Positions 15,709 to 25,319 of a stretch of 54,482 nt of DNA are shown here, in pieces. The first letter of the stretch is position 1, and each line of letters starts with the position of its first letter. A program made the translations under genes and the position numbers. Origin of the DNA: an uncultured Pirellulaceae bacterium (GTDB lineage: Bacteria; Planctomycetota; Planctomycetia; Pirellulales; Pirellulaceae); contig CALFWR010000048.1 of NCBI GenBank assembly GCA_937928555.1, positions 1 through 54,482 on the forward strand. Direction: 5' to 3'. The notes beneath the pieces are model-generated. The model was not told the DNA's origin and made no database searches. It saw only the letters and a program-made list of their open reading frames with translations.

Positions 15709-17727
15709 ATGGCAACCTTGTTAGTCGGCAACGTCATTTGGTGGGCACTGGGAACAATTGGCGGTGTTCTTTTTATCCTGGGCCTGGGCTTTTGCATTTT
15801 CATGCTCCGCTTTTATCGAAAAGTGGCGCAGGGTACCGCCATCGTTCGAAATGGTATGCGAGGAACCATCGTTGATTTTTCTGGCTTGTTCGCCATTCCG
15901 ATTCTCCACAAAACTGAACTGATGGATATTTCGGTTAAGCGAATCGAAATCGACCGCTCGGGTGAAGATGGTCTGATCTGTAAGGACAACATGCGAGCCG
16001 ACATCAAGGTTTGCTTCTTTGTCCGTGTGAACAAAACCAAAGAGGATGTCGAACGCGTGGCCCAGTTCCTCGGTTGTGACCGAGCATCCGACGAAAATGC
16101 CTTGCGAGCACTCTTCGAGCCCAAGTTCTCCGAAGCCCTCAAGACCGTCGGCAAGCAGTTTGACTTTGTCGAGCTGTACAACTCGCGTGAAAAGTTCCGT
16201 GAGCAGATTCTTCGCATCATCGGCACCGACCTCAACGGTTACGTGCTTGACGATGCCGCGATTGACTACCTTGAGCAAACCGATCTGGAAAAGCTCAACC
16301 CGAACAACGTTCTGGACGCCGAAGGCATCAAAAAGATTACTGACTTGACCGCCGAAGAGATCACGCGGGCAAACTTCATTCAGCGTGAAAAGGAAAAGAC
16401 CCTCAAGAAGCAGGACGTCGAGGCTCGCGAAGCCATCCTTGCCCTCGAGCGTCAACAGGTTGAGGCCGAAGAAAAGCAGCAGCGTGAGATCGCCGAAGTG
16501 ACGGCACGACAAAACGCCGAAGCCATCGTCGTCGAGCAGGAAGAGCGTAAGCGCCACGAAACCGCACGCATCCGCGCCGAAGAAGAAATCCTTGTCGCCG
16601 AAGAGAATAAGCTTCGCGCGGTCATCGTTGCCGCCAAGAGCAAGGAACGAACCGAAGCGGTCGAAACAGAGCGTGTCGAAAAAGATCGCGGCTTGGAGAT
16701 CACCGAACGCGAGCGAATCGTGACTTTGGCTCAGATCGACAAAGAGAAAGCCGTCGAAGTCGAAAAGAAGAACATCCAGGACGTCATCCGCGAGCGAGTC
16801 ATCGTTGAGCGTGCGGTTGTCGAAGAGGAAGAGAAAATCAAGGACACCCGCGAGTTCGCCGCAGCGGATCGTAAGAAGCAGGTCTCAGTGACGGCCGCCG
16901 AAGAGATCGCGCAGCAGCAGTTGGTGAAGCAAGTTCAGGCCGCCGAAGCCGAAAAGCAGGCTGCTGAACTCAACGCCGAAACCGTGGTCGTCACGGCAGA
17001 AGCCGAGCGATCTGCTGCCGAAAAACAAACCGACGCCAAGAAGATGCTGGCCGAAGCGACCCAGGCCGAAGTCGCCGCTCCGGGACTTGCCGAAGCCGAC
17101 GTCATCACCGCAAAGGCCGATGCGATCCAACGCGAAGGTACTGCCGAAGCCAAAGTTGCGGAACTGAAGTTCAGTGCTGACGCTCGCGGTATCACCGAAA
17201 AAGCCGAAGCGATGAAGCTTTTCGACAGCGTCGGACGCGAGCACGAAGAGTTCAAGCTGGAGCTGGAAAAGGCCAAAGAGGTCGAGCTGGCCGGAATCGA
17301 TGCTCAACGTCAGATCGCCGAAGCTCAGGCTCACATGATCGCCGAGTCATTGCAGAACGCGAACATCGACATTGTCGGTGGCGACAACAAGTTCTTCGAT
17401 TCGATCGTCAACAGCATCACTGCCGGCAAGCAGGTCGATCGTCTGGTCCACGAAAGCAGCGTGTTATCGGATGTGAAAGATACGTTCATCACGGGCGATC
17501 CGGCTGACTTCAAATCCGAGATTCAGGGTTTGGTTGACATGTTCGGTGTCAGCAGTGAAGACCTGAAGAACCTTTCGGTCGCAGCGTTGATCGGTCAAAT
17601 GATGGGGCAGACCAGCGACACCAACGTGTTGCAGCGGCTTGGGCAGATGATGGGCATGGCCAACAAAGCCGGCGTCGCCACGCAGAACGCCAGCAAGGTC
17701 ATCGAAGCGGTTGGGGCGAAAGTTTAG
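15709..17727 (+). CDS. Flotillin-family protein (YqiK-like)
   Basis: The start is ATG 15709 with GGGAGAG 7-13 bp upstream. The 672-residue protein has a membrane segment at about residues 8-33 (WWALGTIGGVLFILGLGFCIF), an SPFH/band-7 domain at about 40-215 (KVAQGTAIVRNGMRGTIVDF then VKRIEIDRSG and VNKTKEDVERVAQF) and then a very long helical coiled coil rich in Ala and Glu, the flotillin domain with many AxEAE-type motifs (about 220-560). A soluble C-terminal helical region follows. Flotillins form large ring or dome assemblies on the inner membrane and organise lipid domains. The two upstream partners and the giant ATPase downstream support a joint function. Between it and the ATPase lie two palindromic repeats. 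Confidence 0.94.
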   Translation: MATLLVGNVIWWALGTIGGVLFILGLGFCIFMLRFYRKVAQGTAIVRNGMRGTIVDFSGLFAIPILHKTELMDISVKRIEIDRSGEDGLICKDNMRADIKVCFFVRVNKTKEDVERVAQFLGCDRASDENALRALFEPKFSEALKTVGKQFDFVELYNSREKFREQILRIIGTDLNGYVLDDAAIDYLEQTDLEKLNPNNVLDAEGIKKITDLTAEEITRANFIQREKEKTLKKQDVEAREAILALERQQVEAEEKQQREIAEVTARQNAEAIVVEQEERKRHETARIRAEEEILVAEENKLRAVIVAAKSKERTEAVETERVEKDRGLEITERERIVTLAQIDKEKAVEVEKKNIQDVIRERVIVERAVVEEEEKIKDTREFAAADRKKQVSVTAAEEIAQQQLVKQVQAAEAEKQAAELNAETVVVTAEAERSAAEKQTDAKKMLAEATQAEVAAPGLAEADVITAKADAIQREGTAEAKVAELKFSADARGITEKAEAMKLFDSVGREHEEFKLELEKAKEVELAGIDAQRQIAEAQAHMIAESLQNANIDIVGGDNKFFDSIVNSITAGKQVDRLVHESSVLSDVKDTFITGDPADFKSEIQGLVDMFGVSSEDLKNLSVAALIGQMMGQTSDTNVLQRLGQMMGMANKAGVATQNASKVIEAVGAKV

Positions 17728-17760
17728 GGCAAACAGTGGCATAGGCTGCCAGTCGCATGC

Positions 17761-17793
17761 GGCATGGTTGCGGCCTCCAACTGCAATCATGCC
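17761..17793 (+). repeat. Small palindromic repeat, copy B (REP-like)
   Basis: GGCATGGTTGCGG pairs with CTGCAATCATGCC when G-U pairs are allowed, giving a 13-bp stem with a seven-base loop. It is placed about 33 bp after the flotillin stop. There is no T run after the stem, so it is not a classical terminator. Confidence 0.65.
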
Positions 17794-17875
17794 AACTTCG
17801 ACACAGCGCAACTGCTGAAAACTTAAAGCCAAGAAAAATCTGGCCACAAGCAAAACCCAATCCCGGATCCAATAA

Positions 17876-17903
17876 ATGATTGCGGCTGGAAGCCACAACC
17901 ACG
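17876..17903 (-). repeat. Small palindromic repeat, copy C (REP-like)
   Basis: GATTGCGGC-TGGAA-GCCACAACC, the reverse orientation of copy A with the same core. It ends four bases before the ATG of the ATPase gene, so the hairpin could cover the ribosome binding site of that gene. Confidence 0.65.
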
Positions 17904-17906
17904 AAC

Positions 17907-20900
17907 ATGACCGACAATGACACACAACCCGATCCTCAATCGCCGAACGAGCCCACGCTCGAGCGCGGAACGTACGAGATTATCCAAAACCGCCTGAAGT
18001 CCCACACTTCGGAACTTCAAGCTCGGCTGGACAAACTCAACGCCGAACGCCGCAGCGTCTTCGGGGCAATCCCGACCGAGCTGATCTCAAAACAACGGAT
18101 CACCACGCAGCACAACTGTATCGCTCGCGACATCGTTCCCATCGGAGAGAAATTTCTCTTTGGCTATAACGTCCACATGGGGCTGAAATCCGTCACCGAA
18201 CTGGCGGACGTGTTCTCTGTGTATCGCTTCGAAGACGGAAGCTTTCACGAAGAAGCACTGGACTTGTTGGACGACAAACAGTTCAAAATCGATTTCGCGT
18301 CCCTGTACAAGTATTACAAAGATACCCGCTTTTCGAAGTTCCATGTTTCGGGCCCCTACCTTTTTCTTGTCTTCCAGACTGGCAAAGACATAACAGACAT
18401 CAAGACCTTCAAATTCCTGATGTCCGAAGCCGGTCTGAAATACGTTGACAACCGCAGCGACCACGAAGTCAAATTTCCCGAACAGCATGACTTCAAGTGG
18501 AAACGGACCACGCGTGATCAGCATCGCGGCGGACTGCACCCGCACATTTCCATCGAAGACCGGGTGTTTGTGGAAACCGTCGGCGGCGATCTGACGGTCA
18601 AAATCGAAGACAACACCGAAGACGGCAGCGGAATTTACGCCGAACCCGTCGATGATCCGGACCAGGTACTGGACGACGCCGAGACTTACTACGCGATCGT
18701 CGGCAACATCATCCTGATGAAGATCAAGCCGTTCAAGGAAGACAAATTCCGCTACGTGGTCTTCAATGAGAAAACGCAAACAGCCCAGCGGCTCGATTCG
18801 GTCGCCGAATCCTGCATCTTTCTCCCGGAAGACCACGGGCTGATTTTTGCCAACGGTTTTTACTTGCAGACCGGGCTGAGCAAAACATTCGATAGCGGCC
18901 TGACGAATCTGAAGTTCGAACGCCGCATCGCGTCGCCAAACGGCGAGGATTACCTGTACGCGTTCTACAACATGAACACCGGCGACTATGTACTGTTGAT
19001 GTACAATGTCATCGAACAGCGTGTTGATTCGCCGATCGTCTGCAACGGGTTTTCGATTTTTGACAACGGTCATTTGATCTACTTCAAGGCCGACGAAGAA
19101 CCGCAAAAGCACCACGCGATTCAGATTTGGCAAACGCCGTTTGTGGCCGATGAGTCTGCTTCCAGCGAGCAAAACGATTCTTACATCTTCAAGATCGGCA
19201 ACAAGGAAATCGTGCGAGCGATGGCCGAAGCACACGAGGTCATGAACCTTGTCGAACAGGAAGACTCCTACGCGAACCTGTACGTCGACATCGTGAAACG
19301 CAGCGGAGCGGTTGTTGATTCCTATTTTTGGTTGAAGGAAGAGCAGACGTTCAACCTTGCCGAACCCCTAGAGTCGATCCGCGAAGCCGCCACCGCAGCG
19401 GTTGATGAATTCGAAAAAGTCGTCCGCGTTCGCAGCAATACCGCAAAACAGTTCAAGGAAACGTCGAAGCAGGCCAAAGACACCATCCGCGATGCGACCA
19501 GCAGTCGTTTTCAGGTCATCGATGACTTTGTCCAGGCCCTTTCAGGGCTTCGCACCGTTCGCGGGCAAGTCATCTCTCTGAAGGAACTTAAGTACGTTGA
19601 CCTTGCTGCCGTTGAAGCGCTGGGAAAAGAGATCGGCGAGAACTCCGATCGGCTGTCACATAAGTGCGTCGAGTTTCTGCTCGATGACGCGGCTTTGGCT
19701 CCGTATCAGCAGCGAGTCACCGAAAAAAACGCTGCCATCGAAGAACTCAAAACGGGCATGCAAGCCAAACAGCTTGACGAAGACATCGTTCAGATTGGCA
19801 ACGAACTGGAAATGCTGATCGAAATCGTCAGCAACCTCAAGATCGAGGATCCGACGCAGCGAACGCGCATCATCGATAACATCTCGGCGATCTATTCAAG
19901 CCTGAATCAGACTCGGGCTTCGATCAAGAAACGTTCGCAGGAGTTGTTTTCGGTTGAAGGCAAAGCCGAATTTAACTCGCAGGTCAAACTGATCAGCCAG
20001 GCGGTGGTCAACTATCTGGACGTCTGCGATACCCCTGAAAAGTGCGATGAGTACCTGACCAAAATGATGGTTCAGGTCGAAGAGATCGAAGGTCGCTTTG
20101 CCGAGTTCGACGAGTTCGTTGTGCAGCTTGCCGAAAAACGCGAACAGATCTACGCGGCCTTTGATACAAGAAAACTTCAGATCACCGAAGCCCGCAACCG
20201 CCGCGCGACCGCACTGGTGGCGGCATCAGATCGCATCCTCAAAGGCATCCGCTCCCGCGTTGCGAACTTCGATTCCGTCGACGAAATCAACAGTTATTTC
20301 TCGTCGGACCTGATGATTGACAAGGTCCGCGATATCGTGGGCGAGCTTGAGGAGTTGGATGAGTCGGTCAAAGTCGACGACATTCAAAGCCGCCTGAAGA
20401 CGATTCGCGAAGACACCATTCGTCAGCTGCGCGACAAAAATGAACTGTACGTCGACGGCCAGAATGTCATTCAGTTTGGCACGCACAAGTTTTCAGTCAA
20501 CGTTCAACCGCTGGATCTGACGACCGTGATCAAAGACGGTGAAATGTTCTTTCACCTCAGCGGAACGAACTATTTCGAAGAGATTCAATCCGAAGCACTG
20601 GTCGCGACCAAGGACGTTTGGGACCAGACCGTTATCAGTGAAAACCGCAGCGTGTATCGGGCGGAGTTCCTTGCGTGGAAAATTCTTCATTCACCGGACG
20701 TTGATACGGTTGCGTTGGCAAAGGCCGACGCTGCAAAGCGACTCGAAGCAGTCAGCCAGTTCATGGCTCAGCGATACGCCGAAGGTTACATCAAAGGCGT
20801 GCATGACCATGATGCCAACCTGATTCTTGGCAAACTGTTGAAAATGCATGCCGGCCTCGGACTGTTGAAGTATTCGCCAAAGTCCAGGGCTTTGGCCGCG

Positions 20901-23264
20901 ATCCGCTGGGCGGAAATGCAGTCGCAGCGACCGCAGGAGTGCAAGACGTGGGAGGAAAAGCTGGGAAGCCTTGGTGTCGCGACGGAACTGTTTGGCGGTG
21001 TCAGTGAACGAGAGAAGTATATCGAGATGCTGCTGGTTGAGATGGGCGCTGCTCGTAGTGGCGGCTTGCAACCGTCGCAGGATCGCGATGCGACCGCTGA
21101 AAGCCACAAGCCCGGTTTACCCAGCCGCGAATCTGCCGAATACCTCTACGGGCAACTTGCCTCTGGCAGCAGTTGGCCGACCAGCAAACAGGCTGCAGAA
21201 CTCGGCGAGGAGTTCACAGCATTTGTTTCCAAAAAGAAGGGCGGCGATCGCTTTGCGGAAACAATGGCGTCAAAATCGCTTGGAATCGAAGATCGTTTTG
21301 GCATCGCCTGCGACTGGGTGCGTGCTTACGCTCAAAGTGCGGGCAGTCCATTGGCAGACTACATCGAAGAAGCCGCCGCGATCCTCGTACAAGGCAGCGC
21401 CGCCAATCGCACAATGGTCGATTTGGAAACCGTCGTCAAAGTCGATGGCTTGCTGGGCGACCATCCAAAAGTCGAAGCCAAAAAGTACGTTCTGGACTGG
21501 CATGACTTCTCCGGTCGTTTGACAAAATTCGAAAGCGAAGTCGTTCCCGCGTTCGAAAGCTACTTGCACTTGAAAAAAGAACTGGTCGACGTGCGTCGGG
21601 AAGAGCTTCGGCTGAACGAGTTCAAGCCCCGCGTGTTGACTTCGTTTGTCCGCAACAAACTGATCAACGATACGTACCTGCCGATGATCGGAGCCAACCT
21701 GGCCAAACAGATGGGCGTTGTCGGCGAAGAGAAACGCACCGATTTGATGGGCCTTTTGCTGCTTATCTCGCCACCGGGTTACGGCAAGACGACGCTGATG
21801 GAGTACGTCGCCAATCGCCTTGGCATCACTTTCATGAAAATCAACGGTCCTGCAATCGGCCACCAAGTGACGTCGCTGGATCCCGCAGAAGCCCCCAACG
21901 CGAGCGCCCGCGAGGAAGTCGAAAAGCTGAATCTTGCCCTTGAGATGGGCGACAATGTGATGATTTACGTAGATGACATCCAGCACTGCAATCCGGAATT
22001 CCTGCAGAAGTTCATTTCGCTGTGTGATGCAACGCGGCGGATCGAAGGTGTCTTTGGCGGCAAAACGAAAACGTACGATTTGCGCGGCCGCAAAGTCGCT
22101 GTGGTGATGGCGGGCAACCCGTACACCGAAAGCGGCGAAAAGTTTCAGATTCCGGACATGCTCGCCAGCCGCGCTGATACCTACAATCTGGGTGACGTCA
22201 TTGGTGACAATGCAGACCCGTTTGTGCTCAGTTACCTTGAGAACTGCCTGACGTCGAATTCAACTTTAGCGCGGCTGAATTCGAAGTCGCGAGAAGACGT
22301 TTACCGCGTTATCAAAATGGCGGGCACCAACGAAGCACCCGCAGAGTCGCTTGACGGAAATTACTCGGTCGAGGAAGTCAACGAACTTGTGTCGGTGATG
22401 CGAAAGCTGTTGATCGTTCGGGACGTCGTGCTGAACGTGAACAGACTGTATATCGAATCCGCTGCACAGGCCGATGAGTACCGTACCGAACCCGCGTTCA
22501 AACTGCAGGGCTCGTATCGTGACATGAACAAGATCGCCGAACAGATTCGTCCGGTGATGAATGACCAGGAACTTCGCACGCTGATTCGGTCGCACTACAA
22601 CAATCAGGCTCAGACTTTGACGTCCGACGCCCAGGCGAACCTGCTCAAACTGAAAGAGTTGATGGGTGAGTTGGCCGGCGAAGAGCTTGACCGTTGGCAG
22701 GACATCCAGCGAACGTTCCAGCGCAACCTGTTGCTTTCCGGTGCCAGCGATGACGATGGACTTGGTCGCGTGATCGCACAAATGACAACCGTTAGCGAGG
22801 GGCTTGAATCGATCCGGAAATCGGTCGATGCCGGCATGAATCAGTTTGTCGCCAGCAACGCCAACGATCAGTCAACGGAACAGCTTGCCGGGGCGATTTC
22901 GGAGTTGGGCAAGTTCAACGAAACGCTCAGCGGCATCAAATCTCTAATGAACGAAGGCATCAAAACGCAGGGTGTCGCAGGTGCGGTAGGCCAAATTAGT
23001 TCTGCCCCGGTCAACGTACATGAAAAAGGCCTGGAACCGATTGAGGTCGAGGTCATCAACAAGGTACCAAACATCTTTTTGGACATTATCCGCAACCAGT
23101 TCCGAGTCTTGCAAACCTGGATGGATCCGATTCTGGCGATGGCCGATGCCTTGCCGGAAGCAAAAGGTCTCGGCAGTGCCGCAAAGCTGACCGAAAAGAA
23201 TTATGCGGAGCTACTGGAAAAGATTCAGCGGTTTCAAAACGAAAACCCGGACGAAGTCGAGTAA
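17907..23264 (+). CDS. Giant AAA+ ATPase with DUF3686-like N-terminus
   Basis: A 1785-residue protein, started at ATG 17907 (MTDNDTQPDPQ). Residues 1-400 resemble the DUF3686 N-terminal domain of proteins that databases often label 'DNA repair ATPase'. This domain is beta-rich with repeated phrases such as KFHVSGPYLFLVFQTGKDI and YLYAFYNMNTGDYVLLMY. Residues ~470-840 are long coiled coil. A middle domain spans ~840-1200. The AAA+ module has Walker A SPPGYGKTT at about 1287-1295 and Walker B MIYVDDIQHC at about 1352-1361, followed by VAVVMAGNPYTESG and a C-terminal helical region with an amphipathic end. The 'DNA repair' label is a family name, not proof of function. It follows the flotillin gene on one strand with 179 bp between; co-function is inferred. 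An in-frame Ser/Arg-rich patch near residue 1052 looks like an inserted repeat. Confidence 0.9.
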   Translation: MTDNDTQPDPQSPNEPTLERGTYEIIQNRLKSHTSELQARLDKLNAERRSVFGAIPTELISKQRITTQHNCIARDIVPIGEKFLFGYNVHMGLKSVTELADVFSVYRFEDGSFHEEALDLLDDKQFKIDFASLYKYYKDTRFSKFHVSGPYLFLVFQTGKDITDIKTFKFLMSEAGLKYVDNRSDHEVKFPEQHDFKWKRTTRDQHRGGLHPHISIEDRVFVETVGGDLTVKIEDNTEDGSGIYAEPVDDPDQVLDDAETYYAIVGNIILMKIKPFKEDKFRYVVFNEKTQTAQRLDSVAESCIFLPEDHGLIFANGFYLQTGLSKTFDSGLTNLKFERRIASPNGEDYLYAFYNMNTGDYVLLMYNVIEQRVDSPIVCNGFSIFDNGHLIYFKADEEPQKHHAIQIWQTPFVADESASSEQNDSYIFKIGNKEIVRAMAEAHEVMNLVEQEDSYANLYVDIVKRSGAVVDSYFWLKEEQTFNLAEPLESIREAATAAVDEFEKVVRVRSNTAKQFKETSKQAKDTIRDATSSRFQVIDDFVQALSGLRTVRGQVISLKELKYVDLAAVEALGKEIGENSDRLSHKCVEFLLDDAALAPYQQRVTEKNAAIEELKTGMQAKQLDEDIVQIGNELEMLIEIVSNLKIEDPTQRTRIIDNISAIYSSLNQTRASIKKRSQELFSVEGKAEFNSQVKLISQAVVNYLDVCDTPEKCDEYLTKMMVQVEEIEGRFAEFDEFVVQLAEKREQIYAAFDTRKLQITEARNRRATALVAASDRILKGIRSRVANFDSVDEINSYFSSDLMIDKVRDIVGELEELDESVKVDDIQSRLKTIREDTIRQLRDKNELYVDGQNVIQFGTHKFSVNVQPLDLTTVIKDGEMFFHLSGTNYFEEIQSEALVATKDVWDQTVISENRSVYRAEFLAWKILHSPDVDTVALAKADAAKRLEAVSQFMAQRYAEGYIKGVHDHDANLILGKLLKMHAGLGLLKYSPKSRALAAIRWAEMQSQRPQECKTWEEKLGSLGVATELFGGVSEREKYIEMLLVEMGAARSGGLQPSQDRDATAESHKPGLPSRESAEYLYGQLASGSSWPTSKQAAELGEEFTAFVSKKKGGDRFAETMASKSLGIEDRFGIACDWVRAYAQSAGSPLADYIEEAAAILVQGSAANRTMVDLETVVKVDGLLGDHPKVEAKKYVLDWHDFSGRLTKFESEVVPAFESYLHLKKELVDVRREELRLNEFKPRVLTSFVRNKLINDTYLPMIGANLAKQMGVVGEEKRTDLMGLLLLISPPGYGKTTLMEYVANRLGITFMKINGPAIGHQVTSLDPAEAPNASAREEVEKLNLALEMGDNVMIYVDDIQHCNPEFLQKFISLCDATRRIEGVFGGKTKTYDLRGRKVAVVMAGNPYTESGEKFQIPDMLASRADTYNLGDVIGDNADPFVLSYLENCLTSNSTLARLNSKSREDVYRVIKMAGTNEAPAESLDGNYSVEEVNELVSVMRKLLIVRDVVLNVNRLYIESAAQADEYRTEPAFKLQGSYRDMNKIAEQIRPVMNDQELRTLIRSHYNNQAQTLTSDAQANLLKLKELMGELAGEELDRWQDIQRTFQRNLLLSGASDDDGLGRVIAQMTTVSEGLESIRKSVDAGMNQFVASNANDQSTEQLAGAISELGKFNETLSGIKSLMNEGIKTQGVAGAVGQISSAPVNVHEKGLEPIEVEVINKVPNIFLDIIRNQFRVLQTWMDPILAMADALPEAKGLGSAAKLTEKNYAELLEKIQRFQNENPDEVE

Positions 23265-23275
23265 CCAAAGTAGTA

Positions 23276-23291
23276 GGCACACTCGTGTGCC
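23276..23291 (+). repeat. Short perfect hairpin after the ATPase gene
   Basis: GGCACAC-TC-GTGTGCC, a 7-bp perfect stem with a 2-nt loop, 11 bp after the ATPase stop. It has no T run. It could be a transcript 3' end or one copy of a dispersed palindrome. Confidence 0.6.
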
Positions 23292-23352
23292 GTAACACGA
23301 ACACGGCAAACCGTTCAATCGGTATCGGATATCGATACGCGAGACTTGGCCG

Positions 23353-23871
23353 TTATCCTTTTTCCAGCCTCGCGTCTTGGAGCATGTCCGAAACCCAGTC
23401 GTCCACGCGGCCAGGCAAAGGAATCCGCAGGAACATCACCACCAGCAGACCGATGGCGATCAGCAGATTCCAGACACTGCTGTCAATCAGGTAGCCCATC
23501 AGGTTCAAGAACGTGGCTCCTTCCAATAGTGCCAGGCCGATGATCATGGACGTTTGCAAACCGATCATGGCCTTGATTGCAGAATCGGGTTGATCAAGCT
23601 TCCCCTGGTTCTGTTCGGCAATTTCTTTGACACAGGCTTTGCGTGTGAAAATCGGAACGACAACGCTGGGTCCCAGCACAAGGACGGCAAAGGCCGCACC
23701 GATCATCGCCATCAAGCCAAATTTTGTGCTGACCAGTGGCCCTCCTTGACTGATGTTGTGAATAACCGCGAGCACCGCAAAAAACAGAGCCCCGGCAATG
23801 AGGGCACCAAAAATTATTAGCATGACCCGTTTGGGTTGCTCGATCGCATCAGACTGTTGGCTGCCAAGCAT
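23353..23871 (-). CDS. Small membrane protein of unknown function
   Basis: A 172-residue protein with a short charged head (MLGSQQSDAIEQPKR) and hydrophobic segments near residues 17-38, 50-72, 104-125 and 130-148. A cytoplasm-like loop rich in Lys and Glu (TRKACVKEIAEQNQGKLDQPDSA) divides the first and second pair. Four transmembrane helices with both ends inside is a plausible topology. No catalytic residue or family is recognised. The end, DDWVSDMLQDARLEKG, is soluble. It converges with the ATPase gene and has no same-strand partner closer than 480 bp upstream. Confidence 0.7.
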   Translation of the reverse strand: MLGSQQSDAIEQPKRVMLIIFGALIAGALFFAVLAVIHNISQGGPLVSTKFGLMAMIGAAFAVLVLGPSVVVPIFTRKACVKEIAEQNQGKLDQPDSAIKAMIGLQTSMIIGLALLEGATFLNLMGYLIDSSVWNLLIAIGLLVVMFLRIPLPGRVDDWVSDMLQDARLEKG

Positions 23872-24358
23872 TCATTTCACCGGTTCATTTTCGTTTGGTC
23901 ACAGGGTGCCTCTCCCCCACGATCATTAGAAAGATCTCCAGTGGCCAATGCAAGCGATAGCGGTGTCCCCCGGAATTTAGTGGGTGACCGGGAAGCCGTA
24001 GCAGGATTCGTCAGAATTCTCATCCCGGATTATTCACGACGACGGGCGTTGATTCTACGTCTGGCCAACGGGAGCAAGGGAAAAGCTGAATTTCAACAAG
24101 AATCGCGAATCATCCGATAGATGAAAACCACAGCGATCGTTTCATCGCATCAGAGACGCGGATCACTGTCTCAACTGATTCTGACGCCCACGCCTAGTGA
24201 ATAATCCGGGCTCATCAGAGAAAAAGGAATTCTGGCGAAACTCCTGTCATTCATTGTCGATGCGTGATGTTCACCCACAGCAATCTGTGTGGACCCAAAA
24301 AAAGCGAGATGGCCTGCATGCACAAGTCACCTCGCCCTGAAAGCTACCGCGATTTGGG
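23872..24358. other. Intergenic region holding miniature element copy 2
   Basis: No gene is seen. The stretch contains miniature element copy 2 (24024-24210). The rest on each side (about 150 bp each) has no feature I can support; the promoter of the membrane protein gene at 23353-23871 must lie in the left part. Confidence 0.7.
24024..24210 (+). mobile_element. Miniature inverted-repeat element, copy 2
   Basis: 187 bp, same ends as copy 1, flanked by the perfect duplication CTCAT (24019-24023 and 24211-24215). It differs from copy 1 at about a dozen positions. It lies 148 bp downstream of the stop of the PEP-CTERM gene. Confidence 0.92.
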
Positions 24359-25189
24359 CTATCGTTTGCGGCGAGTCAATGCCAGACCACCAATCAAGCA
24401 GCAAATGATCGCGCTTGACGGTTCGGGGACAGCGACAACGGTCAACGTAATTGTGCCCAGGCTTCCGCTACTGGCGCCAAGGAATCGCTCAATTGGCTCG
24501 TTGTTTGGATTGACAAAATCAGTAAACAGGTTTTCGCCAGCGACGCGCTGGACGATCGAAATCAGATCATTCTGGTCGTTCGGGTTTCCACCGTCAGCAT
24601 CCGACAGACGCGGGACAAGCCCAAAAGGATCGGTTCCGGTTCCACCACCACGAGTGAAGTCTTCCAGTTCGGTACCTGCGTCGTAAATCGTATCGAGGTT
24701 GATCGACTGTGTGGTGCTGGCTCCGTTCAGCAGTCCGCTGATATCGACGCCCAATCCGTTGCGGTCGGCGACAAACCAGTCATTGCTGGGCAGGAACATG
24801 GAAGCAAAACTGAACGTCGAATTGCCACCGGCAACGTCGACTTCAAAAGATCGTGACAATGGGCGATTGGATCCGCCAATTTGGCCATCAGTACTTCCGG
24901 TGTCAAAAATTGAATTTTGTGCTTCGGCTTCGGCTAGAAAGGCAGCCGGATTGCCACCTTCGGCCAGCAGCGTCAAACCTTCGGTTTGCGAAAGCTGAGT
25001 CGCCATGTCAAATGTGTTGAAAGATCCATCGTGGAACACGCCTGCCAGAGGAGCAAAGCCGGTTCCCGTTGTGGGGAAGTTCGTCTCAAAATCGACACGA
25101 ATGCGTGTTGTCTGTGCTTGCGAGACAGTACTTAACGAAGCGAACGCTGCGGTTATCAACAGCAGTGAAAAAAGGGTCTTGGTTTTCAT
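24359..25189 (-). CDS. PEP-CTERM sorted secreted protein
   Basis: A 276-residue exported protein. Signs: an N-terminal Sec signal (MKTKTLFSLLLITAAFASL, cleavage after SQA), a beta-rich body, and a C-terminal PEP-CTERM signal: VPEPSSA, a hydrophobic segment (IICCLIGGLAL) and the basic end TRRKR. Such proteins are recognised by an exosortase (EpsH-type) and anchored or released with exopolysaccharide; no exosortase gene is in the window. The body has many Gly, Asn, Asp and Thr residues. It follows the beta-propeller gene on the same strand, 130 bp downstream. The specific function is unknown. Confidence 0.9.
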   Translation of the reverse strand: MKTKTLFSLLLITAAFASLSTVSQAQTTRIRVDFETNFPTTGTGFAPLAGVFHDGSFNTFDMATQLSQTEGLTLLAEGGNPAAFLAEAEAQNSIFDTGSTDGQIGGSNRPLSRSFEVDVAGGNSTFSFASMFLPSNDWFVADRNGLGVDISGLLNGASTTQSINLDTIYDAGTELEDFTRGGGTGTDPFGLVPRLSDADGGNPNDQNDLISIVQRVAGENLFTDFVNPNNEPIERFLGASSGSLGTITLTVVAVPEPSSAIICCLIGGLALTRRKR

Positions 25190-25319
25190 TACTCAGTGTA
25201 CCTTAAGGGGGTTGGTGAACGAAAATAAGGCCCAGACGCCGAAGCGCCGGACCAAAGTGAAGAAGCACAGCACTTCACTTAATTGAATGCCGATGCTTCT
25301 GGTGCGAAACTACTCAAGA

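Noticed and set aside
18087..19235. A 382-codon open frame opposite the giant ATPase gene
   Set aside because: Fully covered by the ATPase coding frame; high GC at third positions creates such shadows.
21270..21986. A 238-codon open frame opposite the ATPase AAA+ region
   Set aside because: A shadow of the Walker A and B region with no motif of its own.
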